From an uncultured Oscillospiraceae bacterium (GTDB lineage: Bacteria; Bacillota; Clostridia; Oscillospirales; Ruminococcaceae): a stretch of DNA of 64,000 nt. Where the stretch lies: assembly GCA_910587465.1 (NCBI GenBank), contig CAJUMS010000001.1, positions 76,354-140,353 on the forward strand, in the 5' to 3' direction. Below, piece by piece: positions 41,334-49,448 of the stretch. Positions within the stretch are counted from its first letter, which is position 1, and every line of letters starts with the position of its first letter. The translations under genes and the position numbers were made by a program. The notes under the pieces were generated by a model, which worked only from the letters and a program-made list of their open reading frames with translations, made no database searches and was not told where the DNA came from.

Positions 41334-41931
41334 ATTTTCCGTGACCCTTGACGGCTTGATGAGACAAAATATCGTGCTCATGAGCGGTCTTGTCACCGCG
41401 CCCGTTATTGTCGCTGCAACTACGATGGAACGCGCCGTTGTGCTGGTCGTAAGTTTCTTCCTGCTGTCGTACACAAGCATACTGCTTTGCAGATTTATCC
41501 CGAGACGTATCGTGTATACTGTGAGAATACTGCTGTACGCGGTAGTGGCGGCAGCCATGTATATTCCGACGATGATATGTCTGGAGTATCTGTTTCCTGA
41601 TGTTCTGTCGGGAGTTGCGTTATATGTTGAACTGCTTGTGGTAAACTCATTCCTGCTGGCGAAAACCGAAACGCGTTTCTATCTCAAGCCCTACTCCGAG
41701 ATGGTGATCGACGCACTGATATATGTCGCGGGATACGCGATAGTGGCGTTGATGGTGGGCGGTATCCGCGAGATACTCGCCTACGGTACGATATACGGAT
41801 TTCATCTGTCCGAGCCGATAATGCCCGCGGCAAAATCTCCATTCTTCGGGTTTATTCTTGTGGGTGTGCTCGCAGCATTCTGCCGAGGACTATCGGGCAA
41901 ACGCGCTCCCCGAAAGGAGCGTATCACATGA
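41320..41931 (+). CDS. RnfE-like membrane protein lacking cluster cysteines
   Basis: This 203-residue protein has six TM segments on the RnfA/RnfE plan. The two half-motifs that hold a cysteine each in RnfE are recognisable but changed: the LGxCPxLA region reads GLVTAPVIVAAT (no Cys), and the VNCxxLG region reads VVNSFLLAKTET (Ser111). It therefore cannot bind its share of the [2Fe-2S] cluster shared by RnfA and RnfE. Overlaps with both neighbours indicate one operon. It may be an ion-translocating module without redox function. Confidence 0.72.
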   Translation: MKKNKFSVTLDGLMRQNIVLMSGLVTAPVIVAATTMERAVVLVVSFFLLSYTSILLCRFIPRRIVYTVRILLYAVVAAAMYIPTMICLEYLFPDVLSGVALYVELLVVNSFLLAKTETRFYLKPYSEMVIDALIYVAGYAIVALMVGGIREILAYGTIYGFHLSEPIMPAAKSPFFGFILVGVLAAFCRGLSGKRAPRKERIT

Positions 41932-42524
41932 GCGAGATATTCGGTAAAATAGTAAGCCTTGCGATGATCTCTGTGTTTATGCAGAACGCAATCTTCGACA
42001 GGGCGTTCGGCGCGAACGTCGCGATATACGCGTCGCGGAAAGACAATCATGTCATCGGCTTCACATTTGGCATAACTGCTATGACGACGCTTTCAAGCAT
42101 AGTCTCGTACTTCTTCGACAAGCTTTTGTTGCCACAGCCGAACGGATATCTGTTTATGCCGCTTATTTATGTCGGGATAATCGGTATGCTGTATGTGATC
42201 GGGTTATTCATACTGTGGAAATTCTTCCACAAGCTGTTCCGTAAGATAAAGCAGTACGCGAGCCTTGCGGTGTTCAACTGCACCGTTATCGGTGCGCTGT
42301 TCCTTAACTCGAACTACGGCAGCGACCTCGCAAGCTATATCGGTTACGGTTTCGGTACGGGCATAGGATTTTTCCTCGCCTGCTTTATGCTGAATATCGC
42401 TCACGAGAGACTGGACTCGGAAAAAATACCGCGGATTTTCCGCGGATATCCCATAATGCTCATATATATAGGAATAGTTTCGCTCGCGTTTAACGTATTG
42501 GTTGGATATACCGCCGAATTCTAG
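41928..42524 (+). CDS. RnfA-like membrane protein
   Basis: This 198-residue protein has six TM segments and the RnfA order of motifs. The first half-motif (LGxCPFLG in RnfA) reads AFGANVAIYA, with Asn30 in place of Cys. The second keeps the cysteine (FNCTVIGALF, Cys117). So of the four cysteines expected across the RnfA/RnfE pair, only one is left. It overlaps the RnfE-like gene by 4 bp and is the last of the D-E-A trio. Confidence 0.72.
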   Translation: MSEIFGKIVSLAMISVFMQNAIFDRAFGANVAIYASRKDNHVIGFTFGITAMTTLSSIVSYFFDKLLLPQPNGYLFMPLIYVGIIGMLYVIGLFILWKFFHKLFRKIKQYASLAVFNCTVIGALFLNSNYGSDLASYIGYGFGTGIGFFLACFMLNIAHERLDSEKIPRIFRGYPIMLIYIGIVSLAFNVLVGYTAEF

Positions 42525-42554
42525 TTAAAATAAATTACGAAAGGAGATCATACA

Positions 42555-43793
42555 ATGGCACAAAAAAAGACCAACATCAAAATAAAGCACAGAAAATTCA
42601 ACCTATATAATAAGAAAAAGAGCAAAGCACGTCAGGCGCTCACCGTTATACTGACTATTGCAGCGGCGTGCGCGCTGGGTATCGTGGGTTACGGCATTGG
42701 AAAGCCCGTGCTCGACTATTTTCAGAACCGCGGACAATATACCTCCGAACCCTCGTCGGACAGCTCCGGTATAAGCGGCGTAATTCCCAATACCACCGAC
42801 AGCTCCTATACCTCAGATAATACAAGTGAATCGGACAGCTCGGTTGCCGAAACTTCGGGAAACAGCTCCGAAAGCTCGCATAATTCGGAAGTCACCGTTC
42901 CTGTTACAGACGGTACCATGTATTTTCTCCCCGATAATGCCGCGGCAAGCTCCGCCTCGCTCAACAGCGCACTCGCGGCGGCTAAAAGCGCGGGGCACAC
43001 CACCGTCGCGGTAACGCTTAAGGACGCGAGCGGATTCTTTTACTACAAGACCAATATCGCGAGCGTAAAGGGCAGCGATTCCGTCAAGGGAACTCTCACC
43101 GCCGCGCAGATATACGATATTATCACCAAGGCGGGTTTTGTTCCCGCTGCAAGGATAAGCACCCTTATGGACAGCAATAATCCCGGCGCTACGGGAGGAA
43201 GCTACGAGCTTGCGGGAGAAACGGGCTACTGGCTCGACAACCGCAAGGAAAATGGCGGAAAAACTTGGCTCTCGCCGTTCAAGAACGCGACCGCGACATT
43301 TCTGAAGAGCGTCACCAATGAGATAACGGCGGCGGGCTTCAAGAGTATCATATGCGCCAATACGCGCTATCCCGCATTCCACAGCGTGGACATAACGACG
43401 TATCTGAAGGATCTTCCGCTCAGCGACGCAGCGAAACGCACCGCAGCGCTGTGGAGCGTTCTCGACGCGATAAATACATCCGCCGCGGGCAAAGACGCGC
43501 AGATGTGGATAGAGATAAACTCAGAGAGCGTTCTCGCCGAAAACAAGAGCTGCACCGACGCCGAGATATTCTCCGACAAAACAAAGACGGAGACGTCAAA
43601 GATAATATTCAGCTATGCGGCAAGCGGCAGCGCTTCGGACGCTTACAAGAACGCCAAGGACTTCGCCGCAAAGGCAAAGGTGGCGGCAAACGGCGCGGAG
43701 ACCGCAGTACTGATAAAGGGTCTCTCGGGTTCGGCGCTCTCGGACGTTCAGCGGGCGTTTAAGGAAGCGGGTATCCCCGTATACTCACAGTAA
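42555..43793 (+). CDS. Membrane-anchored protein with a DUF4015-like glycosidase fold
   Basis: This 412-residue protein has a basic cytoplasmic start, one TM segment (LTVILTIAAACALGIVGYG), a Ser/Thr-rich linker and a C-terminal domain of about 290 residues. That domain resembles putative glycoside hydrolases: alternating beta-alpha elements (TTVAVTLKDASGFFYYKT, AAQIYDIITKAGFVPAARI) and GYWLDNRKENGGKTWLSPF match the TIM-barrel pattern of DUF4015. Catalytic residues are not certain. AAGGAGATCATACA precedes the ATG. It is placed between the Rnf-like genes and yajC. Confidence 0.7.
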   Translation: MAQKKTNIKIKHRKFNLYNKKKSKARQALTVILTIAAACALGIVGYGIGKPVLDYFQNRGQYTSEPSSDSSGISGVIPNTTDSSYTSDNTSESDSSVAETSGNSSESSHNSEVTVPVTDGTMYFLPDNAAASSASLNSALAAAKSAGHTTVAVTLKDASGFFYYKTNIASVKGSDSVKGTLTAAQIYDIITKAGFVPAARISTLMDSNNPGATGGSYELAGETGYWLDNRKENGGKTWLSPFKNATATFLKSVTNEITAAGFKSIICANTRYPAFHSVDITTYLKDLPLSDAAKRTAALWSVLDAINTSAAGKDAQMWIEINSESVLAENKSCTDAEIFSDKTKTETSKIIFSYAASGSASDAYKNAKDFAAKAKVAANGAETAVLIKGLSGSALSDVQRAFKEAGIPVYSQ

Positions 43794-43860
43794 AGATTAT
43801 TGCCCCAAAGGGTCAATATACAGAAGAAAGCTTTAACGGTAAAGAAAATGGAGGACAACT

Positions 43861-44250
43861 ATGAATTTGCTTAATTTTATTTCGTCGGCTAATGCCGCGG
43901 CAGATCCCAATCAGGCGGGCGGTATACTCGGTATTCTTACGATGATACTTCCGCTTGGACTTATGGTACTGGTGTTCTGGTTCCTGATAATCCGTCCCGA
44001 AAAAAAGCGCTCCAAGGAAATGCAGAATATGCTTGAAAGCTTACAGGTAGCGGACGAGGTAGTCACTAACGGCGGTATTATCGGACGCGTTTTGTCCGTG
44101 CAGAAGGACACCGTGCTTATCGAAACAGGCTCCGACCGTACAAAAATACGCGTCGTGAAGTCAGCGATAGCAAAGTGCAATACCGAGCATGAGAATGCTG
44201 CTCCCGCGGTCGAGGGCAAAAAAACCAAGGGCAAGACCGAGATCAAGTAA
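43861..44250 (+). CDS. yajC: Preprotein translocase subunit YajC
   Basis: This 129-residue protein has one TM segment (LTMILPLGLMVLVFWFLII) followed by RPEKKRSKEMQNML and the conserved DEVVTNGGIIGRV, the YajC signature. YajC associates with SecDF-YidC and assists membrane protein insertion. GGAGGACAACT precedes the ATG. The last base of its stop begins the TetR gene (TAATG), so the two are coupled. A charged C-terminal tail of about 30 residues is longer than in E. coli. Confidence 0.93.
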   Translation: MNLLNFISSANAAADPNQAGGILGILTMILPLGLMVLVFWFLIIRPEKKRSKEMQNMLESLQVADEVVTNGGIIGRVLSVQKDTVLIETGSDRTKIRVVKSAIAKCNTEHENAAPAVEGKKTKGKTEIK

Positions 44251-44843
44251 TGTCGGGCGATCTGCGGGTCGTCAAAACGCGGCGCGTTATCCGCAATACG
44301 CTCTTTGAGATGATGAGCGAAAAGCCGCTGTCAAAGATCACGATATCGGAGATATGCGCGCGCGCCGAAATCAACCGAAAGACCTTTTACCGCCATTACC
44401 GCACGGTCGGCGACGTGATAACGGAGCTTGAGAACGAAATATTGAACGAGTTTTCCGCGATAATGCGCACGGGAAACAAAAGCGTACTGGACGCCGGCTC
44501 GGCTATCCGCGATATAAGCGCGGTAGTCGAACGGCGGCGTGATTTTTTCGCGGGGCTGATGAAACTCAATCCCGATCTGTTCAGCAACGGCAAGATCAAG
44601 GCAATGCTGTGCAGAATGATATCGGTATCGCTGAAAAACGTAGGCGCTCTTGACGATGAAACAACACTCAGAGCCGCCGCGGAATTCACGGTGTCTGGAG
44701 TGTTGTCGCTATATGCCGCGTGGTTCGACGGCGGCTGCAAGGACGACCTCGCGTTTCTGACGGAGGTCTCGGTTAAAATGACGACAAAAGGACTTTCGGC
44801 GTTCGTTTCCGAAGAAAAGCTGTCGAAGCTGAGGCTAAAATAG
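44250..44843 (+). CDS. TetR/AcrR-family regulator
   Basis: This 197-residue protein has an N-terminal TetR helix-turn-helix (VIRNTLFEMMSEKPLSKITI, EICARAEINRKTFYRHYRTV) and a helical C-terminal domain of the DhaS-like type. The ligand and target are unknown. It shares one base with yajC and is followed by bioY 16 bp downstream, so either neighbour could be regulated. There is no clear ribosome site other than the coupled start. Confidence 0.88.
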   Translation: MSGDLRVVKTRRVIRNTLFEMMSEKPLSKITISEICARAEINRKTFYRHYRTVGDVITELENEILNEFSAIMRTGNKSVLDAGSAIRDISAVVERRRDFFAGLMKLNPDLFSNGKIKAMLCRMISVSLKNVGALDDETTLRAAAEFTVSGVLSLYAAWFDGGCKDDLAFLTEVSVKMTTKGLSAFVSEEKLSKLRLK

Positions 44844-44859
44844 GTTAGGAGATTTTATT

Positions 44860-45441
44860 ATGAAAACAGAAAAAAGAGACTTTTTTAATGTGCGAAGCAT
44901 GGTATTTATGGCGATATTCGCGGCGCTTATATGCGTTGCCGCACCGTACGCGATTCCGATGCCGGGGCTTGTGCCGATATCGCTCGGAACATTCGCGATT
45001 TATCTTACAGGCGCAATGCTCGGCGGCAAGCGCGGAACTGTCGCAGTATGCGTGTATATACTGCTTGGAGCTATCGGACTTCCCGTATTTACGGGATTTG
45101 CGGGCGGCTTTGCTAAGCTGCTTGGTCCTACGGGCGGCTACATAGTGGGATATGTTCCGCTAGTGCTGCTGACTGGAATATTTTCGGATATGCAGTCAAA
45201 AAAGCACTGGACTATGCCCGTGGGAATGGTTATCGGAACCGCGGTCATGTACGCGTTTGGCACGGCGTGGTTTATGATAATGAACGGCTCGCCGCTCGGA
45301 ACAGCGCTTATGAACTGCGTTGTACCGTTCCTTATCGGCGATACGATAAAAATCGTGCTGGCGACAGTCATCGCAGTACCTCTGAGATCTCGGCTCAACG
45401 CGATCATGCAAGGGAACTCAAAATCGGAGCTTGACAAATGA
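44860..45441 (+). CDS. bioY: Biotin transporter BioY (ECF S component)
   Basis: BioY is the substrate-binding membrane component of an energy-coupling-factor biotin uptake system. The 193-residue protein has about six TM segments and the family motif GFAGGFAKLLGPTGGYIVGY, together with VPISLGTFAIYLTGAMLGG. TTAGGAGATTTTATT precedes the ATG. It overlaps the AEC-transporter gene by 4 bp. The shared EcfA/EcfT module must be encoded elsewhere. No biotin operator was seen. Confidence 0.92.
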   Translation: MKTEKRDFFNVRSMVFMAIFAALICVAAPYAIPMPGLVPISLGTFAIYLTGAMLGGKRGTVAVCVYILLGAIGLPVFTGFAGGFAKLLGPTGGYIVGYVPLVLLTGIFSDMQSKKHWTMPVGMVIGTAVMYAFGTAWFMIMNGSPLGTALMNCVVPFLIGDTIKIVLATVIAVPLRSRLNAIMQGNSKSELDK

Positions 45442-46403
45442 ACTCCGCTCTGATAATCGCTTTTCAGGCGGTTGTGATGTTCATACTGCTGGCGGTCGGG
45501 TATTTTCTGTATAAGAAAAGCCTCCTGGGCGACGAGGCAACGCAGCAGTTATCAAATATCGCGATAACGATAATCAATCCGATAGTTATCTTCAACGCCT
45601 ATCAGACAGATTTCGACCCGTCACTGTTCAGAGGACTTATGTACGCACTTTTGCTGGCGTTCATAGCACAGATGATACTTGTAGGCTCGGCGTATATCAT
45701 GGTGCGCCCGAACCACAGGAGCGCCGAGATAGAGCGCTTTGCGCTGGGATACTCTAACTGTGCGTTTATGGGTATACCGCTTATTGAGGCGACGTTCGGC
45801 TCGGAGGGAGTATTCTACCTCACCGCATTTATCACGGCATTCAATGTGTTTATGTGGACGCACGGCGTGGTGCTTATGGGCGGTTCGGATGGCAAAATAC
45901 CCGCTAGGGAGCGCGCAATGGCGACAGCCAAAATACTGATATCGCCCGCGATACTGTCGATAGTGCTGGGGCTGGTGTTCTTCTTCACGGGGGTGAGACT
46001 GCCGTCGATAATACAGCAGCCGCTCGACTACCTCGGCTCAATGAACACTCCTCTTGCTATGCTGGTTTCCGGCGCTACTATCGCCAAGGCGGGACTCCTT
46101 GACGGATTGAAAAACAAGCGCATATACTTTCTTCAGTCGTTTAAGCTGCTGATAGTGCCTATGCTGCTCGCTGCTCTGTATGTACCGATGGAGCTTTTCG
46201 GGGTGAGCCCGATAGTCGTTAACACGATAATACTTGCCGCGGCAGCGCCTACCGCATCCTCGACGATAATGTTTTCATACAAATTCGGCAGAGACGCCGG
46301 TTATGCCTCCAATCACTTCGCGATGTCAACAGTCGCGGGTATTGTCACGATGCCGCTCGTGCTGGCGTTTGCGCAGATGTTAGAACGGCTGTTTATTCCG
46401 TGA
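45438..46403 (+). CDS. AEC-family (auxin efflux carrier-like) transporter
   Basis: This 321-residue membrane protein has ten hydrophobic segments in two halves of five, as in AEC carriers. The segment GYSNCAFMGIPLIEATFGSE and the second-half AAPTASSTIMFSYKFG are family hallmarks of the crossed-helix region. It probably moves an organic acid across the membrane. It overlaps bioY at ATGA, but a link to biotin is not evident. Confidence 0.87.
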   Translation: MNSALIIAFQAVVMFILLAVGYFLYKKSLLGDEATQQLSNIAITIINPIVIFNAYQTDFDPSLFRGLMYALLLAFIAQMILVGSAYIMVRPNHRSAEIERFALGYSNCAFMGIPLIEATFGSEGVFYLTAFITAFNVFMWTHGVVLMGGSDGKIPARERAMATAKILISPAILSIVLGLVFFFTGVRLPSIIQQPLDYLGSMNTPLAMLVSGATIAKAGLLDGLKNKRIYFLQSFKLLIVPMLLAALYVPMELFGVSPIVVNTIILAAAAPTASSTIMFSYKFGRDAGYASNHFAMSTVAGIVTMPLVLAFAQMLERLFIP

Positions 46404-46453
46404 TATGTGCAAAATCGCTAAATTCTTGTTGTAAAATTTGTGCGAAATTAGAG

Positions 46454-46482
46454 TTGAAAATTGCCGCGGAAAATGTTATAAT
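46454..46482 (+). promoter_or_regulatory. SigmaA promoter of a candidate small RNA
   Basis: TTGAAA (46454-46459), 17 bp, TATAAT (46477-46482). No gene with a ribosome site follows. Confidence 0.75.
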
Positions 46483-46488
46483 TTAATT

Positions 46489-46641
46489 ACAATAAATTTG
46501 CGAGATAGTATTGTAGCTTAATGCTTACATACTTCTTAATATATTTTCCCCAATTATTTTCAGTCTGATCTGTTTTCCCCAAACAGGTCGACAAGTTTGA
46601 TTTGACTTTCCGCGGACACCCCCTTGTCCGTGGCTTTTTTT
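46489..46641 (+). ncRNA. Candidate small non-coding RNA
   Basis: A transcript would start about 7 bases after the -10 box and end at the terminator CCGCGGACA/TGTCCGTGG (46610-46633) followed by seven T. It has no start codon with a ribosome site. The decamer TTTTCCCCAA occurs twice (near 46545 and 46572). It does not match 6S, SRP, tmRNA or RNase P patterns that I know. Promoter and terminator together make it a good small-RNA candidate. Confidence 0.55.
46610..46641 (+). terminator. Strong rho-independent terminator
   Basis: A 9-bp stem with one G-U pair, a 6-base loop and seven T. Confidence 0.85.
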
Positions 46642-46649
46642 ATAATAAT

Positions 46650-46681
46650 ATCCCCGTCGAAGCGTTTGCCTTGACGGGGAT
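46650..46681. terminator. Hairpin, possibly the terminator of the minus-strand ABC operon
   Basis: ATCCCCGTC (46650-46658) pairs with GACGGGGAT (46673-46681). On the minus strand it is followed by ATTATTAT, so it may end the transcript of the ABC genes, although about 170 bp downstream of the permease stop. Confidence 0.45.
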
Positions 46682-46853
46682 TGTAGATTTGCGGAAAAGT
46701 TGTTTTGACCCGCATTTCCGAATTAGTAATAGTTGTTTAGTGGTTGATATTGTAAATAAACTCGCCTATATCCGAGCCTACTGTTGTACCGGATATATGG
46801 AAAAGAGTACGCAAATAACATAATAAAAACGCCGTGTGACTGCCTTAAAATTA

Positions 46854-47750
46854 TCAGAACTCAGGACGTTCCTCCTCGGTATTGTCGATCTTCTTTGCGT
46901 TGAGCACTCCAAGCGCAAGGAAGAACATCAGCACCGCCACCACAAGCGAAATCGCCATGCCGACTATAATGCTCGGCATACTTCCCGACAGATCAAAGCC
47001 CTCCATTATCATGTAATTCGGCAGGGTTATAAGCGTGAAAGGATTGTAGTCGATAAGCCCCATGCCGTTGAATATAGACTGGAGGAACGACTGCCCTAAG
47101 AAAATGATTACCGTTGCCACACCGGGGCGAGAGGTACAAAGTCCAACGGACAAATACACGCAGGTCAGGAACAGCGTATACACAGCGTACATCAGAGTAC
47201 ACAGAAGCATAATCTCGCCCGAGACCTTATTGTTGGGGAAAAGCGCGTTGCAGAGCACTCCCACAACGGGAACGCTTACCGCCGTCACCGCGAACACCGT
47301 CAGCGGATAGATAACGAACTTGGGGATAAGATAATTTTTATAATCCAGACCGCTGCACATCGGAACTATCATAGCGCGCTTTTTCTGCTCGCCGCCCGCA
47401 GCCGCAAGCAGCAGGAGCATAACGATAAGCATTGACATACCCGCAAAGCTCGCTATTGCTGTTGAGAAAATAGCGCCAGCGTCGGAATAGACCGCCATTA
47501 TCTCGTCCATTCCTATATTTCCGAACATCTCGCCGAAATCGCCGCTCATTCCTGCGGAAGCCGACGCGAATACGGTATTGCCCGAGCCACCTTCGGTAGA
47601 ACCGTACACCATTTCCATCATTATTCCACCCATCTTGAATATTATCGGGCTTGACAGCGCGAACGAGAAAATCGCCGCTATTACCCCGAAGATCCTGCCC
47701 GTGCGGGTGAAATGCGCCCATTCCTTCTTAAAGCTGTACTTCAACTGCAT
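46854..47750 (-). CDS. ABC transporter permease
   Basis: This 298-residue protein has about six TM segments in the pattern of ABC-2 permeases (FGVIAAIFSFALSSPIIF, AGMSMLIVMLLLLAAAGG and others). ATG 47750 lies 1 base after the stop of the ATPase gene, and GGTGGGCTGAT acts as the ribosome site; the frame further upstream is inside the ATPase gene. It most likely exports a lipid, peptide or drug with the ATPase encoded just before it. There is no substrate evidence. Confidence 0.85.
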   Translation of the reverse strand: MQLKYSFKKEWAHFTRTGRIFGVIAAIFSFALSSPIIFKMGGIMMEMVYGSTEGGSGNTVFASASAGMSGDFGEMFGNIGMDEIMAVYSDAGAIFSTAIASFAGMSMLIVMLLLLAAAGGEQKKRAMIVPMCSGLDYKNYLIPKFVIYPLTVFAVTAVSVPVVGVLCNALFPNNKVSGEIMLLCTLMYAVYTLFLTCVYLSVGLCTSRPGVATVIIFLGQSFLQSIFNGMGLIDYNPFTLITLPNYMIMEGFDLSGSMPSIIVGMAISLVVAVLMFFLALGVLNAKKIDNTEEERPEF

Positions 47751-47751
47751 A

Positions 47752-48642
47752 TCAGCCCACCACCTTTCTGAAAACTTCCTCAAGCGTCGCCGTGCCGATA
47801 TTGAAGTTCTCCGCGACTATATCGTTATTCGCAAGCAGGCGCATAAGCCGTCTTGCGGTCTCTTCGGCGTTGTCCGTACCGAAACGGAACATTCCCGTTT
47901 CATTGTCGAACTCCGCTCTTGCGAAATCCGCCTTCAGCAGCGTAAGTTTGCTCTCCTGCGTGAGATTTCTCACCTTCAGATTGACGATATCGCCGCCGTA
48001 CTTGCGCATTATCGCGCCGATCTCGCCCTCCTCGGCGAGCACGCCGCCGTTCATAATGCCGATACGGTTAGCAACACGCTCGACGTCGGACAGAATGTGC
48101 GTCGACAGAACGATGGTACACCCCATCGACTTCAGCCTGTTAATGATATTTATGACCTCGACGCGTCCCTGCGGATCGAGCGCGGAGGTAGGCTCGTCGA
48201 ATATCAGCAGCTCGGGATTGCGGAATATCGCCGCGCCCATGCCGAGCCTCTGCGTCATACCGCGCGAAAAGCCCTTTGTGCGCCTGTCAGCCGCGTCGCG
48301 CAGACCCACGATATCGAGCACCTCCTCGGTGCGCCTGGAAATATCGCCGTCATAACCCGCGCACGCAGCGATATATTCCAGATACTCCCTCGCGGTCATA
48401 TATCCGAAAATTGTCGGGCTTTCGGGAAGATAACCTATCTTTATCTTCCGCTCGCCGTCTCCGAGCATGATATCGCCCTCGTCCTTGGGAATAACGTTTG
48501 CGATGATGTTCATCGTCGTTGTCTTTCCGCAGCCGTTGCGCCCGAGAAAGCCGTACACGTCTCCGTCGTTGATATCCATATTCAGCCCGCGGAGCACGGG
48601 GAATTGCTTATAGCTCTTTTTCAGGTTCCTTATACTAACCAT
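47752..48642 (-). CDS. ABC transporter ATP-binding protein
   Basis: This 296-residue ATPase has Walker A GRNGCGKTT, signature FSRGMTQRL, Walker B LLIFDEPTSALD and H-loop STH. It is of the ABC-2 exporter type, with a C-terminal extension after residue 220. ATG 48642 begins MVSIRNLKKSY; an upstream frame to 48702 lacks a site. A consensus promoter lies upstream, and the permease gene follows immediately. Confidence 0.92.
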   Translation of the reverse strand: MVSIRNLKKSYKQFPVLRGLNMDINDGDVYGFLGRNGCGKTTTMNIIANVIPKDEGDIMLGDGERKIKIGYLPESPTIFGYMTAREYLEYIAACAGYDGDISRRTEEVLDIVGLRDAADRRTKGFSRGMTQRLGMGAAIFRNPELLIFDEPTSALDPQGRVEVINIINRLKSMGCTIVLSTHILSDVERVANRIGIMNGGVLAEEGEIGAIMRKYGGDIVNLKVRNLTQESKLTLLKADFARAEFDNETGMFRFGTDNAEETARRLMRLLANNDIVAENFNIGTATLEEVFRKVVG

Positions 48643-48692
48643 TCTATCATCAGTCCTCTCTGCTGTTAATATTGTGTATGTCCCGTATGTAC

Positions 48693-48721
48693 AATATAAC
48701 ACATATCTCTGTGTTTGTCAA
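48693..48721 (-). promoter_or_regulatory. SigmaA promoter of the ABC exporter
   Basis: On the minus strand TTGACA (48721-48716), 17 bp, TATATT (48698-48693). Confidence 0.75.
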
Positions 48722-48755
48722 TAGGTTTTTTAAAATTTTTTCATTTTTTTAGCTC

Positions 48756-48784
48756 TTTACATTATGCTCATTTTGTGATACAAT
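48756..48784 (+). promoter_or_regulatory. SigmaA promoter of the HAD hydrolase gene
   Basis: TTTACA (48756-48761), 17 bp, TACAAT (48779-48784), about 18 bp before the TTG start. Confidence 0.65.
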
Positions 48785-48801
48785 ATAATTGGGTGATTAT
48801 T

Positions 48802-49350
48802 TTGAACAAAAAGTTTTACATATTCGACTTAGACGGAACATTATGCGACAGCATGGGACTGTGGAGAGCGGAAACGGCACACATTGACAACTTCCGAGAT
48901 TTCGAGCTTATGGAGTCTGCTTACATCAAAATGCGGGAGCACTACCGAAACGACGTAAATTTAAAGGACGGCGTTCGGGAGTTTCTGGAGAAGTCGCGCG
49001 ACGAGGGCGTTAAGATGTGCATAGCCACGGGAACGCGCCGCGACGTTGCCGATCCGTTTCTTCAGCGGACGGGGATAATGGAGTTTATGGAGTTCTTTAT
49101 CGACTGCCACGAGGTCGGGCGATTCAAGGAGCATCCCGACATCTATCTGCAGTCGGCGGAGCGTCTCGGCGCGGATATATCGGAGTGCGCGGTGTTCGAG
49201 GACTCGGATTACAGCGCGAAAACGGCAAAGCGCGCGGGATTTTACGTCGTTGGCATAATCGATGAGGTGACTTGTACGGAGGGCGACGTGCGCGATTTCT
49301 CCGATATCGCCGTAAAAGACTGGAAGGAGCTTGATCTTACATATGTATGA
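48802..49350 (+). CDS. HAD-superfamily phosphatase
   Basis: This 182-residue protein has the HAD motifs: I FDLDGTLCD (nucleophile Asp), II CIATGT, III around KEHPDIY, and IV VFEDSDYS. The helical cap between motifs I and II is of the beta-phosphoglucomutase/phosphoglycolate type. TTG 48802 is chosen because GGGTGAT lies 6 bases upstream and it gives MNKKFYIFDLDGT. Cytosolic; the substrate is unknown. Confidence 0.87.
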   Translation: MNKKFYIFDLDGTLCDSMGLWRAETAHIDNFRDFELMESAYIKMREHYRNDVNLKDGVREFLEKSRDEGVKMCIATGTRRDVADPFLQRTGIMEFMEFFIDCHEVGRFKEHPDIYLQSAERLGADISECAVFEDSDYSAKTAKRAGFYVVGIIDEVTCTEGDVRDFSDIAVKDWKELDLTYV

Positions 49351-49388
49351 CATTTGGGCAGCGTCAGCATGTGGATAAAGCGCAACGC

Positions 49389-49417
49389 TTGCAATTACCG
49401 CTGTATAGTGGTATAAT
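49389..49417 (+). promoter_or_regulatory. SigmaA promoter of purD
   Basis: TTGCAA (49389-49394), 17 bp, TATAAT (49412-49417). No purine riboswitch is seen between it and the gene. Confidence 0.65.
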
Positions 49418-49448
49418 AATAGTATAAAGCAACGAAAGGACGTATTTT

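Larger units (their letters stand above)
46404..46853. other. Gene-free region with a promoter, a candidate small RNA and hairpins
   Basis: About 450 bp lack a convincing gene. A consensus promoter and a strong terminator delimit a probable 150-base transcript (listed separately), followed by a second hairpin. The right third is AT-rich and featureless. A 73-codon frame at 46602-46823 begins inside the terminator and is not credible. Confidence 0.6.

Noticed and set aside
46602..46823. 73-codon frame in the gene-free region
   Set aside because: It starts inside a terminator stem and has no ribosome site.
47578..48669. 363-codon plus-strand frame opposite the ABC exporter
   Set aside because: Shadow of the ATPase and permease genes.
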